6,246 nt of DNA from assembly GCA_026396495.1 (NCBI GenBank), contig JAPLWR010000035.1:1273-7518 (forward strand), given 5' to 3'. This document shows, piece by piece, positions 1 through 5,328 of the stretch (its first letter is position 1; every line of letters begins with the position of its first letter). The DNA is from Candidatus Magasanikiibacteriota bacterium (GTDB lineage: Bacteria; Patescibacteriota; Patescibacteriia; Magasanikbacterales; UBA10003). A model generated the notes under the pieces. The model made no database searches, was not told the DNA's origin, and saw nothing but the letters and a program-made list of their open reading frames with translations. The position numbers were made by a program, and so were the translations under genes.

Positions 1-618
1 AGCTGGAGCTCCATCAAACTGAATTAAAGAAACAACTGCTTCCACTTGAATTGACACACCTTCTTTGTTTAAAATTGCCAAATCATACTGATCTTCGGGA
101 CTAATACGGCCTAAAACCCGCTCTTTATATTTATTTTCTATCATTTCTTTAAAATTAGGATCTACAAAATCTAAAAAATCCTTTCCTAAAACTTCTTCCT
201 CCCTATATCCAAACATAATGGCTAATTTAGGATTAACAAATTTTATTTTCCCGGTTTGTACAATTAAAATTCCATCTTGACTACCTTTTATAATAACCTT
301 GTACCTCTCTTGATTCTCCTTTAATTCATCAATCAATTCTTGATAATACCTAAATATTGGCTTTAAATGAAAAGTGCCAATTAAAAAAAATAAAGAAATT
401 GCACAACCTAAAATTTCTTCAATTAACCTAGCGGTATTTAATTGTGACTGCCCGATATCTAACAAAAATAAGATGTTACGACTTGCCCTCATCAGCAACG
501 CTACGGAAAATAACCACCAAGCCAATTTAAATCCACTTAACCTAGCTAAAGAAAGAACAAAGAATATATTGATAATTTGTAAAATGATGGAAAAAGACAG
601 AATAAATGTAATTTCCAT
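1..618 (-). CDS. Membrane-anchored PAS-domain sensor protein, partial (N-terminal 206 residues)
   Basis: An uninterrupted reading frame starts at the ATG at 618-616 and leaves the window at position 1, so the C-terminus is missing. Three hydrophobic segments (about residues 3-24, 32-53 and 68-85) come first, then a short charged helical linker (about 90-106), then a typical PAS domain from about 106 onward with SQDGILIV, KIKFVNPKLAIMFGY, EEVLGKDFLDFV and a later NKEGVSIQVEA strand. PAS domains sense ligands, redox state or light and signal to an attached output domain. Here that output, probably a histidine kinase or a GGDEF cyclase, lies outside the window, so the class is unknown. There is no SD before the ATG, but an extended -10 box lies about 30 bases upstream. 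G+C is low, like the gene at 5356. Sensor identity is good; output and ligand are unknown. Confidence 0.85.
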   Translation of the reverse strand, partial: MEITFILSFSIILQIINIFFVLSLARLSGFKLAWWLFSVALLMRASRNILFLLDIGQSQLNTARLIEEILGCAISLFFLIGTFHLKPIFRYYQELIDELKENQERYKVIIKGSQDGILIVQTGKIKFVNPKLAIMFGYREEEVLGKDFLDFVDPNFKEMIENKYKERVLGRISPEDQYDLAILNKEGVSIQVEAVVSLIQFDGAPA

Positions 619-646
619 ATAATAATAAGTTTTTAAAGTTACTAAT

Positions 647-655
647 ATTATACCA
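647..655 (-). promoter_or_regulatory. Extended -10 promoter of the PAS sensor gene
   Basis: The minus strand reads TGG then TATAAT, a perfect -10 hexamer (652-647) with the extended TGn element. No convincing -35 is present at 16-18 bp. Transcription would start near 640, giving an untranslated leader of about 22 bases with no SD. Confidence 0.65.
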
Positions 656-701
656 CTTAGACAGAAAATTGTGTAATGTTTTAGCTAAGATTCGCTCTTA
701 A

Positions 702-731
702 TTGGACAAGCTGGCTTTATTTTGATATAAA
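702..731 (+). promoter_or_regulatory. Promoter of the ZIP transporter gene
   Basis: TGGACA (703-708) is followed after 17 bp by TATAAA (726-731), which is preceded by TGA, so an extended -10 is also present. The predicted start near 738 leaves a leader of about 18 bases. The promoter is divergent from that of the PAS gene; the two -10 boxes are about 75 bp apart, leaving room for a shared regulator, though I see no clear operator. Confidence 0.55.
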
Positions 732-755
732 TTAAGTATAAATTAAATTAATTCT

Positions 756-1499
756 ATGCTTTTATCAATTATCTTAGCTAATTTAGTGGTGGGAATAATT
801 GGCATCTTGGGTGCTTTCTTAATTATAAAATTTTTCCAAAATCGCCACGATTCTCTTTTATACTTAGTTAGTTTTGCCGCCGGCTCTATGATTGCCGTAT
901 CTTTTTTTGATTTGATACCAGAAGCTATAGAAAAACACGGCAACCTAATGGCTGTAATGGAATTTCTGGTTTTAGGTTTTATATTATTCATGTTAATAGA
1001 AAAGGCCTTTATTTTTTACCATTGTCACGAAGAAAACTGCCAAGTCCACAGTTCCATTAAACTAGTTATGATTGGTGACACCATCCACAATATTTTAGAT
1101 GGTGTGGCTATTGCGGCTAGTTTTTTAGCTGGCAACACTATTGGTTTATTTACCACCCTAGCCATTATTATTCATGAAATTCCTCAAGAGGTGGGAGATT
1201 TCGGAGTTCTGTTACACGGTGGTTATTCTAAAACAAAAGCACTCTTGTCTAATTTTGGATCGGCTGTGGGAGCAATTTTAGGTGGCATAGTAGCATTTTT
1301 CACCTTAAATTATTTTTCTTCTTACTTGCCATATGTCTTAGCCATAACAGCCGGCGGTTTTATTTATATCTCAGCCGCTGACTTATTACCAGAAATGCAT
1401 CGCAGAGGAAATACTCGCACTAAAATTTTTTTTCATAGCCTAGTAGTAATCTTGGGTGTAATAGTAATGTGGTTATTGGGAAAAATGGTCAGAGAATAA
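756..1499 (+). CDS. ZIP-family divalent metal transporter
   Basis: A complete 247-residue protein, the usual length for bacterial ZupT/GufA-like ZIP carriers, which bring Zn2+, Fe2+ or Mn2+ into the cytoplasm. About eight hydrophobic helices are visible. Both signature metal-site helices are intact: TM4 has HNILDG (H111, N112, D115) and TM5 has HEIPQEVGD (H140, E141, E145, D148). TM2 carries AGSMIAVSFFDLIPEA and the matching late helix AGGFIYISAADLLPEM. The TM3-TM4 loop has a short His/Cys cluster (H89, C90, H91, C95, H98), the place where many ZIPs hold a metal-binding loop. The start is the first ATG; no SD precedes it, and the leader is short and AT-rich. It is transcribed alone and ends at a strong terminator shared with the convergent gene. 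Family is certain; metal preference cannot be read. Confidence 0.93.
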   Translation: MLLSIILANLVVGIIGILGAFLIIKFFQNRHDSLLYLVSFAAGSMIAVSFFDLIPEAIEKHGNLMAVMEFLVLGFILFMLIEKAFIFYHCHEENCQVHSSIKLVMIGDTIHNILDGVAIAASFLAGNTIGLFTTLAIIIHEIPQEVGDFGVLLHGGYSKTKALLSNFGSAVGAILGGIVAFFTLNYFSSYLPYVLAITAGGFIYISAADLLPEMHRRGNTRTKIFFHSLVVILGVIVMWLLGKMVRE

Positions 1500-1520
1500 A
1501 ATATTTTTACTGAGCGGGCA

Positions 1521-1555
1521 AAAAAAACAAAGCCGGAGTTACTCCGGCTTTTTTG
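1521..1555. terminator. Bidirectional rho-independent terminator
   Basis: AGCCGGAG (1531-1538), loop TTA, CTCCGGCT (1542-1549) form an 8-bp GC-rich stem, extended by two A-T pairs. A T-run follows on the plus strand (1549-1554), and an A-run at 1521-1527 gives a T-tract on the minus strand. It can stop both the ZIP transcript and the convergent kinase-like transcript. Confidence 0.9.
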
Positions 1556-1557
1556 TT

Positions 1558-2277
1558 TCAAGAAAAAAATTGGTTGTATACAACAACCATGGCTATTGCA
1601 CTACTAACGGGAATGAGAAAATTGTCTGCTTTCCTACCAATGAGTTCAGATAGGGAGGCAGAAAAAAGCCCGACCAAGAAAACAACCAGAGCCTGCCACA
1701 AAGTCAATTCTAGAGGGATGATTTGAACCCAATAATTAACTAGCAGTACTGTAACAAGACCAATCCCCCCACCCGCTAAACCAAAGAGTACTCCACCGAG
1801 TGACTTATCTTTAGCCCAGCCTCTTTCAAAAACTACGATTGGCCAATATTTTCCCAGTTTGGCCAAAGGATCTATCAGGCCAAAATAAAGTATCACCGCG
1901 GCACAAATCCATCTAGGACCGATGATCCAAGCAGTAGACAACCCCAAAACAGAGGCAACAGTTGTAGTCTGTTGATGATTTTCTGTTTCACGAGTAAAAA
2001 ATTTCTTGACTAAACGATTATCAATCCACTGCAGAAAACGGGTGAAACAATCGGTATTATGCCACCTGTTGATTGCCAAGCGTACCCCATCCAAAACAAT
2101 GAACACAAAGGAAACCAAGCAAAGCAAAAAAGTAATAAGATCGGCATCTAGTTGAATTAGATGCACCAACACCCAGCCAACAAGCCCAACAGAAAAATGT
2201 AACAAGCCACGAACCAGTTCTCTTTTGCCAGACCACTTGCCCCAAGTAGCAGAATAATCCCGTGCTGTTTTAGCCAC
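1558..2277 (-). CDS. Membrane protein of the dolichol/phytol kinase (CTP-dependent polyprenol kinase) family
   Basis: A 239-residue polytopic membrane protein. The pattern fits the SEC59/VTE5-like family, which uses CTP to phosphorylate a long-chain isoprenoid alcohol: an N-terminal basic helix with H (R19, R23, H27 in KRELVRGLLHFSVG), D63-G-V-R66 after the second helix, the FGLIDPLAKLGKYW segment (D136), KDKSLGG (K158, S159), and a C-terminal SELIGRKADNFLIPVSSA (E211, D218, N219, P223) matching the family's E...DN..iP motif. Substrate is inference: undecaprenol or another polyprenol is plausible for a bacterium. The start chosen is GTG at 2277, because AAGGAG (2290-2285) lies 7 bases before it; an in-frame TTG at 2295 would put the SD inside the gene. 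TGA stop. It has its own promoter and terminator. A distant CDP-diglyceride-synthetase-like enzyme is the alternative. Confidence 0.65.
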   Translation of the reverse strand: MAKTARDYSATWGKWSGKRELVRGLLHFSVGLVGWVLVHLIQLDADLITFLLCLVSFVFIVLDGVRLAINRWHNTDCFTRFLQWIDNRLVKKFFTRETENHQQTTTVASVLGLSTAWIIGPRWICAAVILYFGLIDPLAKLGKYWPIVVFERGWAKDKSLGGVLFGLAGGGIGLVTVLLVNYWVQIIPLELTLWQALVVFLVGLFSASLSELIGRKADNFLIPVSSAIAMVVVYNQFFS

Positions 2278-2284
2278 GTTTTTT

Positions 2285-2301
2285 CTCCTTGTCAAAAGAA
2301 C
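2285..2301 (-). promoter_or_regulatory. SD of the kinase-like gene with shared GTTCTTTT leader element
   Basis: The minus strand reads GTTCTTTT (2301-2294), GAC, AAGGAG (2290-2285), then 7 bases to GTG at 2277. The SD fixes the start codon. TTCTT can pair with AAGGA across a 5-base loop and so cover the SD. The same arrangement occurs at 3091-3075 and at 3211-3231. Confidence 0.6.
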
Positions 2302-2308
2302 TTACATA

Positions 2309-2337
2309 GTTTTAACATATTAGAAAAAATAAGGCAA
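2309..2337 (-). promoter_or_regulatory. Promoter of the kinase-like gene (TTGCCT, 17 bp, TAAAAC)
   Basis: On the minus strand TTGCCT (2337-2332) and TAAAAC (2314-2309) are 17 bp apart with a T-rich spacer. The match to the sigma-70 consensus is moderate, but 21 of 29 positions equal the promoter at 3133-3105, including the whole -10, which supports it. Transcription would start near 2302. Confidence 0.5.
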
Positions 2338-2361
2338 CCTCTGTTATGCGAGAAATTGTGT

Positions 2362-2391
2362 AAAAAAAATACCGGCGCGTTAAGCACCGGT
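2362..2391 (-). terminator. Rho-independent terminator of the histidine phosphatase gene
   Basis: On the minus strand ACCGGTGC (2391-2384), a TTAAC loop, and GCGCCGGT (2378-2371) form an 8-bp stem with one G-U pair, followed by ATTTTTTTT (2370-2362). It starts 9 bases after the TGA stop at 2400 and separates this gene from the downstream kinase-like gene, which has its own promoter. Confidence 0.88.
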
Positions 2392-2399
2392 TGTTTGAA

Positions 2400-3068
2400 T
2401 CAAATCTTGCCAGCCCAAGGAATAACATTCTCGTCAGTCAGAACCAAGCGAGAACACCCCTTGATCTCTTGGCCTTGATAAATGGTTACCGAAGCGTTTT
2501 CAAAAATATTTCCCTGCTTATAACGCCTGACAGCTTCATCAATGGGAAAATGATGAATCAGACGTTGAAAAAGCAACGCCCAATGACCATGAACAACAAT
2601 CAGAACATTTTCATCCTTACAATCACGACGTAGCGTACCCAAGAAACTATGGATTCGTTGTTCAACATCTGGCCAATTCTCTCCTTGAGGTGGCCGGTGA
2701 TGGTATAGGCCTTCCCGATCCTTAGACTCTAATTCTTTAAAATAATGCTGGGCAATTTCTTCCCGGGTCAATACATGATAGATTCCACGGTTGGCTTCTG
2801 CCAAACGAGGATCCTCAAAAATATGAGCCTCAGGAAACATAATTCGCATGGTCTGACGCGAGCGTTCGTAGTAAGACACATAGTAGGTGTCAAAAGCACC
2901 AAAACGCTGTTTCAAATACTCACCGGTTAGACGAGCTTGCTCTTGTCCACGAGATGTCAAACCGTACGCGTGAGTAGCAAGGTTAAAACGTGCTCGTTCA
3001 TCAACCGTAAGCACATTACCCTCTGATTCAGCATGCCGCACCAAAACCAAATTTCTAGGCCAACCCAT
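2400..3068 (-). CDS. Histidine phosphatase superfamily protein (phosphoglycerate mutase-like)
   Basis: A 222-residue soluble protein, no signal peptide. It has the catalytic RHG-type motif as LVRHAESEGN (R11, H12 is the phospho-accepting histidine, E14, N18), a second phosphate-binding arginine in YYERSRQT (R68), the acidic residue in RLAEANRGIY (E90), and the second histidine in VVHGH (H159). RPPQGEN (124-130) matches the RPPGGES stretch of the phosphatase branch. It could dephosphorylate sugar phosphates, a nucleotide or a phospholipid head group; the substrate cannot be read. An insert at about residues 19-36 after the first motif is longer than in short SixA-type proteins. Start ATG at 3068 has AAGGAG (3080-3075) 6 bases before it. 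It is monocistronic and divergent from the USP-CDF operon, with which it shares a narrow promoter region. Catalytic core is complete, so activity is expected. Confidence 0.88.
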   Translation of the reverse strand: MGWPRNLVLVRHAESEGNVLTVDERARFNLATHAYGLTSRGQEQARLTGEYLKQRFGAFDTYYVSYYERSRQTMRIMFPEAHIFEDPRLAEANRGIYHVLTREEIAQHYFKELESKDREGLYHHRPPQGENWPDVEQRIHSFLGTLRRDCKDENVLIVVHGHWALLFQRLIHHFPIDEAVRRYKQGNIFENASVTIYQGQEIKGCSRLVLTDENVIPWAGKI

Positions 3069-3074
3069 AATTAT

Positions 3075-3091
3075 CTCCTTTGAAAAGAACC
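3075..3091 (-). promoter_or_regulatory. SD of the histidine phosphatase gene with shared GTTCTTTT leader element
   Basis: The minus strand reads GGTTCTTTT (3091-3083), CA, AAGGAG (3080-3075), then 6 bases to ATG at 3068. TTCTT pairs with AAGGA across a 4-base loop, which would hide the SD. It is the closest of the three copies to a compact SD-sequestering hairpin. Confidence 0.6.
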
Positions 3092-3104
3092 TTTGGTTAT
3101 ATTT

Positions 3105-3133
3105 GTTTTAACCTCTTTTCTAAAAAAAGTCAA
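3105..3133 (-). promoter_or_regulatory. Promoter of the histidine phosphatase gene (TTGACT, 17 bp, TAAAAC)
   Basis: On the minus strand TTGACT (3133-3128), a 17-bp spacer beginning with a T-run, and TAAAAC (3110-3105). The -35 is strong, the -10 is 4 of 6. The predicted start near 3098 leaves a leader of about 30 bases. Its -35 lies only 5 bp from the -35 of the divergent operon. Confidence 0.6.
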
Positions 3134-3157
3134 GATTGTTGACAAAATATCAATTTT
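3129..3157. promoter_or_regulatory. Nested inverted repeats between the divergent promoters, possible operator
   Basis: Three overlapping inverted repeats lie here: GTCAA-gattg-TTGAC (3129-3143, perfect, made of the two -35 boxes), TTGA-N7-TCAA (3139-3153), and AAAAT-atca-ATTTT (3144-3157). A dimeric regulator bound here would touch both promoters. The first repeat may only reflect two consensus -35 boxes facing apart, so operator function is inference. Confidence 0.35.
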
Positions 3158-3167
3158 ATACTAAGAT
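3139..3167 (+). promoter_or_regulatory. Promoter of the USP-CDF operon (TTGACA, 17 bp, TAAGAT)
   Basis: A perfect -35 TTGACA (3139-3144), a 17-bp spacer and a 4-of-6 -10 TAAGAT (3162-3167). The start near 3174 gives an unusually long leader of about 66 bases for this window. That leader holds an imperfect hairpin GGG(C)TT-AAT-AA(A)CCC at 3182-3196 before the SD element. Confidence 0.65.
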
Positions 3168-3210
3168 AAGCAGTCAATTTTGGGCTTAATAAACCCTTAA
3201 AAAATTGATA

Positions 3211-3231
3211 GGTTCTTTTACAAAGAGGAGG
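3211..3231 (+). promoter_or_regulatory. SD of the USP gene with shared GTTCTTTT leader element
   Basis: GGTTCTTTT (3211-3219), then ACAAAGA, then GGAGG (3227-3231), with 8 bases to the ATG at 3240. TTCT can pair with AGGA, or CTTT with AAAG, so the SD can be partly covered as in the leaders at 2301-2285 and 3091-3075. The extra GA between AAA and the GGAG makes this copy looser. Confidence 0.55.
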
Positions 3232-3239
3232 AAGGGAAA

Positions 3240-3995
3240 ATGAATATTCCCGTTAGAATTCTAGCATCTCCCCCCTTGTCAGAAGCAACAGAACCAAAGG
3301 TGTTTGTTCCTGACATCATCCGCAATTACCCCCACTTTGCCCTTTCTTTGGCTAAAGTTCTGGGCGTACCTTTGCAGCTTTTTGCCCCGCCAAACCTTTG
3401 CGGTGTTCCGGGCGTGGATATCGAGACCATTAACCGCCTTCAAAAAGAAAGATTGGACACTCTCTTTCCGGGGTCAAAGCCGGTTTCCCAACTAGAAGTT
3501 GATCCAGGCATGATAGTGATTAGTAATTCGATCGCAGAAAAACGCCAGCCCTACACGGTAATAGCACCGCGCTACATGGCTGAATTTGATCCCCATGGAA
3601 AGAAGAAGATCATTGTCTCTTTGGGCGATGGCCAAGCCGGACTCAAGGCTACTGTTTTTGCAATTTGGTTTGCCAGACGAGTAGGGTTTAGTTTGGTTTT
3701 TTGGCACACCACTTGGCGTGACCCAACAATCTCTTCAGACAACCCCCAGGATCACATGAACCACCAGGCCAGGCTGGTTTTACTGAAGGCACAGACCCTA
3801 GCAGAAGAAGCTCACGTGCCCTACGAAATAGACATCCGGTCTGTTTCCCAGGCTATTGCCGACGGCATTGTGGCCGCTGCCTATGATAATGATTGTTGTC
3901 TGATCGTCATGAAGCGTGGTGATAGTGCAGTCATTGGTAGCCATTGCGACAGCACGGTGGAAAGGACTCCCATTCCACTTATGGTAGTAGGATAA
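3240..3995 (+). CDS. Tandem universal stress protein (UspA family), first domain degenerate
   Basis: A 251-residue soluble protein. The C-terminal half (about 121-251) is a UspA fold: KKIIVSLGDG first strand, a long amphipathic helix (about 134-148), SLVFWHTTW second strand, helix 175-192, then the VPYEIDIRSVSQAIADGIV and DCCLIVMKRGD segments, and GSHCDSTVERTPIPLMVVG at the end (GS at 233-234). The usual ATP-loop G-x2-G-x9-G(S/T) is not intact: only the final GS is clear, so nucleotide binding is doubtful. The first half (about 5-110) has USP-like length and a VPLQLFAP and PYTVIAP strand pattern and is probably a decayed first USP copy. USPs act in stress survival, and paired ones often act as sensors. 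ATG 3240 is supported by GGAGG. TAA overlaps the next gene's SD, so it is the first gene of an operon with the CDF transporter. Confidence 0.8.
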   Translation: MNIPVRILASPPLSEATEPKVFVPDIIRNYPHFALSLAKVLGVPLQLFAPPNLCGVPGVDIETINRLQKERLDTLFPGSKPVSQLEVDPGMIVISNSIAEKRQPYTVIAPRYMAEFDPHGKKKIIVSLGDGQAGLKATVFAIWFARRVGFSLVFWHTTWRDPTISSDNPQDHMNHQARLVLLKAQTLAEEAHVPYEIDIRSVSQAIADGIVAAAYDNDCCLIVMKRGDSAVIGSHCDSTVERTPIPLMVVG

Positions 3996-4001
3996 AGGAG
4001 G
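3994..4001 (+). promoter_or_regulatory. SD of the CDF gene, overlapping the USP stop codon
   Basis: AAAGGAGG is a full-strength SD, 5 bases before ATG at 4007. Its first two bases are the last two of the USP TAA (3993-3995). This sets the CDF start and argues for coupled translation; an upstream in-frame ATG at 3944 lies inside the USP gene and has no SD. Confidence 0.85.
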
Positions 4002-4006
4002 TAACG

Positions 4007-5260
4007 ATGAAAAATAGCAGATGGTCGTTCCTCTTCTCACCTTACGTTGTCATGCTCCTGATCACAGCAATGTACATAGCCAAGGTTTTTGCCAAAGTTG
4101 GTATTGGTAATTGGGTCAATTCACCAGTCCTGACTGGCGATGGTCTGCACAACTTGTCAGATATTGTGGAAGCCGTGCTGGTAATCATGAGTGTTTACAT
4201 TTCTCGTCTGCCCAAAAGTGACAACTATCCTTTTGGTAGAAAAAATGTAGAATCACTCATGGTCCTAGCAATTGGTCTTTCCATGTTTGGACTTACATTG
4301 CAGATCATTAGCAAATCCTCCATTGGTATTTTGCAATTTTTTCCCGAGGCAGATACTTGGATCCGTGGCTATCTTGAATTACCAACCTACGAACCGCTCC
4401 TCATGGGGCCGGACTACTTCTGGTGGGTTTTTGGAGTGACGGCTGGTTCTGTGGCCCTTTCCGGTATCATGGGCACCTACCAAATTCGCGTAGGCAAAGA
4501 AAGAAATCACCCCAGCTTGATAGCTGATGGACAAGAAACATACAGCGACGGAAGAATCGAAACAACAACCCTGGTGGGTATTCTCTCCGAGTACTACTTT
4601 CAAGCACCTTGGATCGAATACATCCTGGGTTTGGGAGTAGCAGCTCTGGTAGCCAAAACAGGTTGCGAGATGTTCTTACGAGGATGGAGAGCTCTCCTCC
4701 AAAGATCAATTGGCAAAGAAACAGAAGATAAGATCAAAGAAATTGCTTTGCGAGTAGAAGGAGTTTCAGCCGTAGATAAGCTGATTACTTTCTCAGTTGG
4801 TTCTAGCGCAATTTGTATCATCACCGTGATTTCCCGCGCTAGGGCTAACATGATCAAACATATTCGCCGAACCACGGAAGACAGGCTTAGCCGCTACTTA
4901 AAAGAAGCTAGTTTTTCAGGAAGTGAAATCTATGTACGGCTACAAATGCCTGACCCCAGTTTCTATCGAGTAGCCGAAGCCATCACCAAGGAAGATGGAA
5001 ACCTTTCTGTGGCTGGTAGTTTGTCTACCGCGACACATATCCGAGTCTACGACATTGAAAGAGAAAAGCCAGTTAGGGCCACGGATGAACCTATTACTGG
5101 TCTAACACTGGAAGATGTCGTGAAGCTACTAAAGCGCAAACGCGTCACCACTTTTTCCATCTTTTTTGAAGACCCAACGCTGGAACAAGCTGTAGTTGGA
5201 GCAGGAATCAATTTCCATCTAGCTCCTATAGCCAAAGTTCTAGCTGACTCCGCTTTCTAA
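4007..5260 (+). CDS. Cation diffusion facilitator (CDF) transporter with C-terminal NifX-like domain
   Basis: A 417-residue protein, longer than the usual roughly 300 residues of a bacterial CDF efflux carrier. Residues about 12-235 form the six-helix membrane part: TM2 has GDGLHNLSD (H48, D52) followed by YPFGRKNVESL, the family's hPfGh..xE motif. TM5 has ADGQETYSDGRIE (E177, D181) where the usual histidine of HxxxD is glutamate. An insertion of about 35 residues (106-140), with aromatic and acidic residues, lies between TM3 and TM4. Residues about 238-313 look like the CDF cytoplasmic domain. Residues about 320-412 look like a NifX/NafY-type cofactor-binding fold: DGNLSVAGSLSTATHIRVYDIE, EDVVKLLKRKRVTTFSIFF, then a G-A-G-I-N strand. 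CDFs export Zn2+, Fe2+, Mn2+ or Co2+; the metal is uncertain. Translated right after the USP gene; ends at a strong terminator. Confidence 0.87.
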   Translation: MKNSRWSFLFSPYVVMLLITAMYIAKVFAKVGIGNWVNSPVLTGDGLHNLSDIVEAVLVIMSVYISRLPKSDNYPFGRKNVESLMVLAIGLSMFGLTLQIISKSSIGILQFFPEADTWIRGYLELPTYEPLLMGPDYFWWVFGVTAGSVALSGIMGTYQIRVGKERNHPSLIADGQETYSDGRIETTTLVGILSEYYFQAPWIEYILGLGVAALVAKTGCEMFLRGWRALLQRSIGKETEDKIKEIALRVEGVSAVDKLITFSVGSSAICIITVISRARANMIKHIRRTTEDRLSRYLKEASFSGSEIYVRLQMPDPSFYRVAEAITKEDGNLSVAGSLSTATHIRVYDIEREKPVRATDEPITGLTLEDVVKLLKRKRVTTFSIFFEDPTLEQAVVGAGINFHLAPIAKVLADSAF

Positions 5261-5278
5261 TTTTTTCAAACAACCAAC

Positions 5279-5308
5279 AAGAGCTCTTGCAAAAGGGCTC
5301 TTTTTTTA
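5279..5308 (+). terminator. Rho-independent terminator of the USP-CDF operon
   Basis: AGAGCTCTT (5280-5288), a GCAA tetraloop, and AAGGGCTCT (5293-5301) form a 9-bp stem with one G-U pair, extended outward by A5279-T5302, followed by a T-run to 5307. It ends the operon and the SD-rich block. Confidence 0.92.
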
Positions 5309-5328
5309 TAGCAATAAGCCTATTTTTC

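Noticed and set aside
374..622. Plus-strand open frame across the PAS gene
   Set aside because: It is antisense to a convincing PAS protein, has no SD and no recognisable domain, and its residues reflect the AT-rich reverse frame.
2278..2295. TTG start at 2295 for the kinase-like gene
   Set aside because: The SD AAGGAG would then be inside the coding region; GTG at 2277 is correctly spaced from it.
3139..3153. FNR/CRP-type box TTGA-N7-TCAA
   Set aside because: The canonical FNR site has 6 bases between TTGA and TCAA; here there are 7, and the left half is the -35 box. I keep it only as part of a possible operator.
3168..3239. Riboswitch in the 66-base leader of the USP operon
   Set aside because: Only one weak hairpin (3182-3196) and the SD element are visible; no conserved aptamer core is recognisable and the length is short for known metal riboswitches.
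3944..4006. In-frame N-terminal extension of the CDF protein from an ATG at 3944
   Set aside because: It lies inside the USP coding sequence and has no SD, while ATG 4007 has AAAGGAGG 5 bases upstream and begins right before the first hydrophobic helix.
4379..4875. Several minus-strand open frames inside the CDF gene
   Set aside because: They are antisense to conserved CDF sequence, rich in Cys/Arg/Ser by frame shadowing, and lack start signals.
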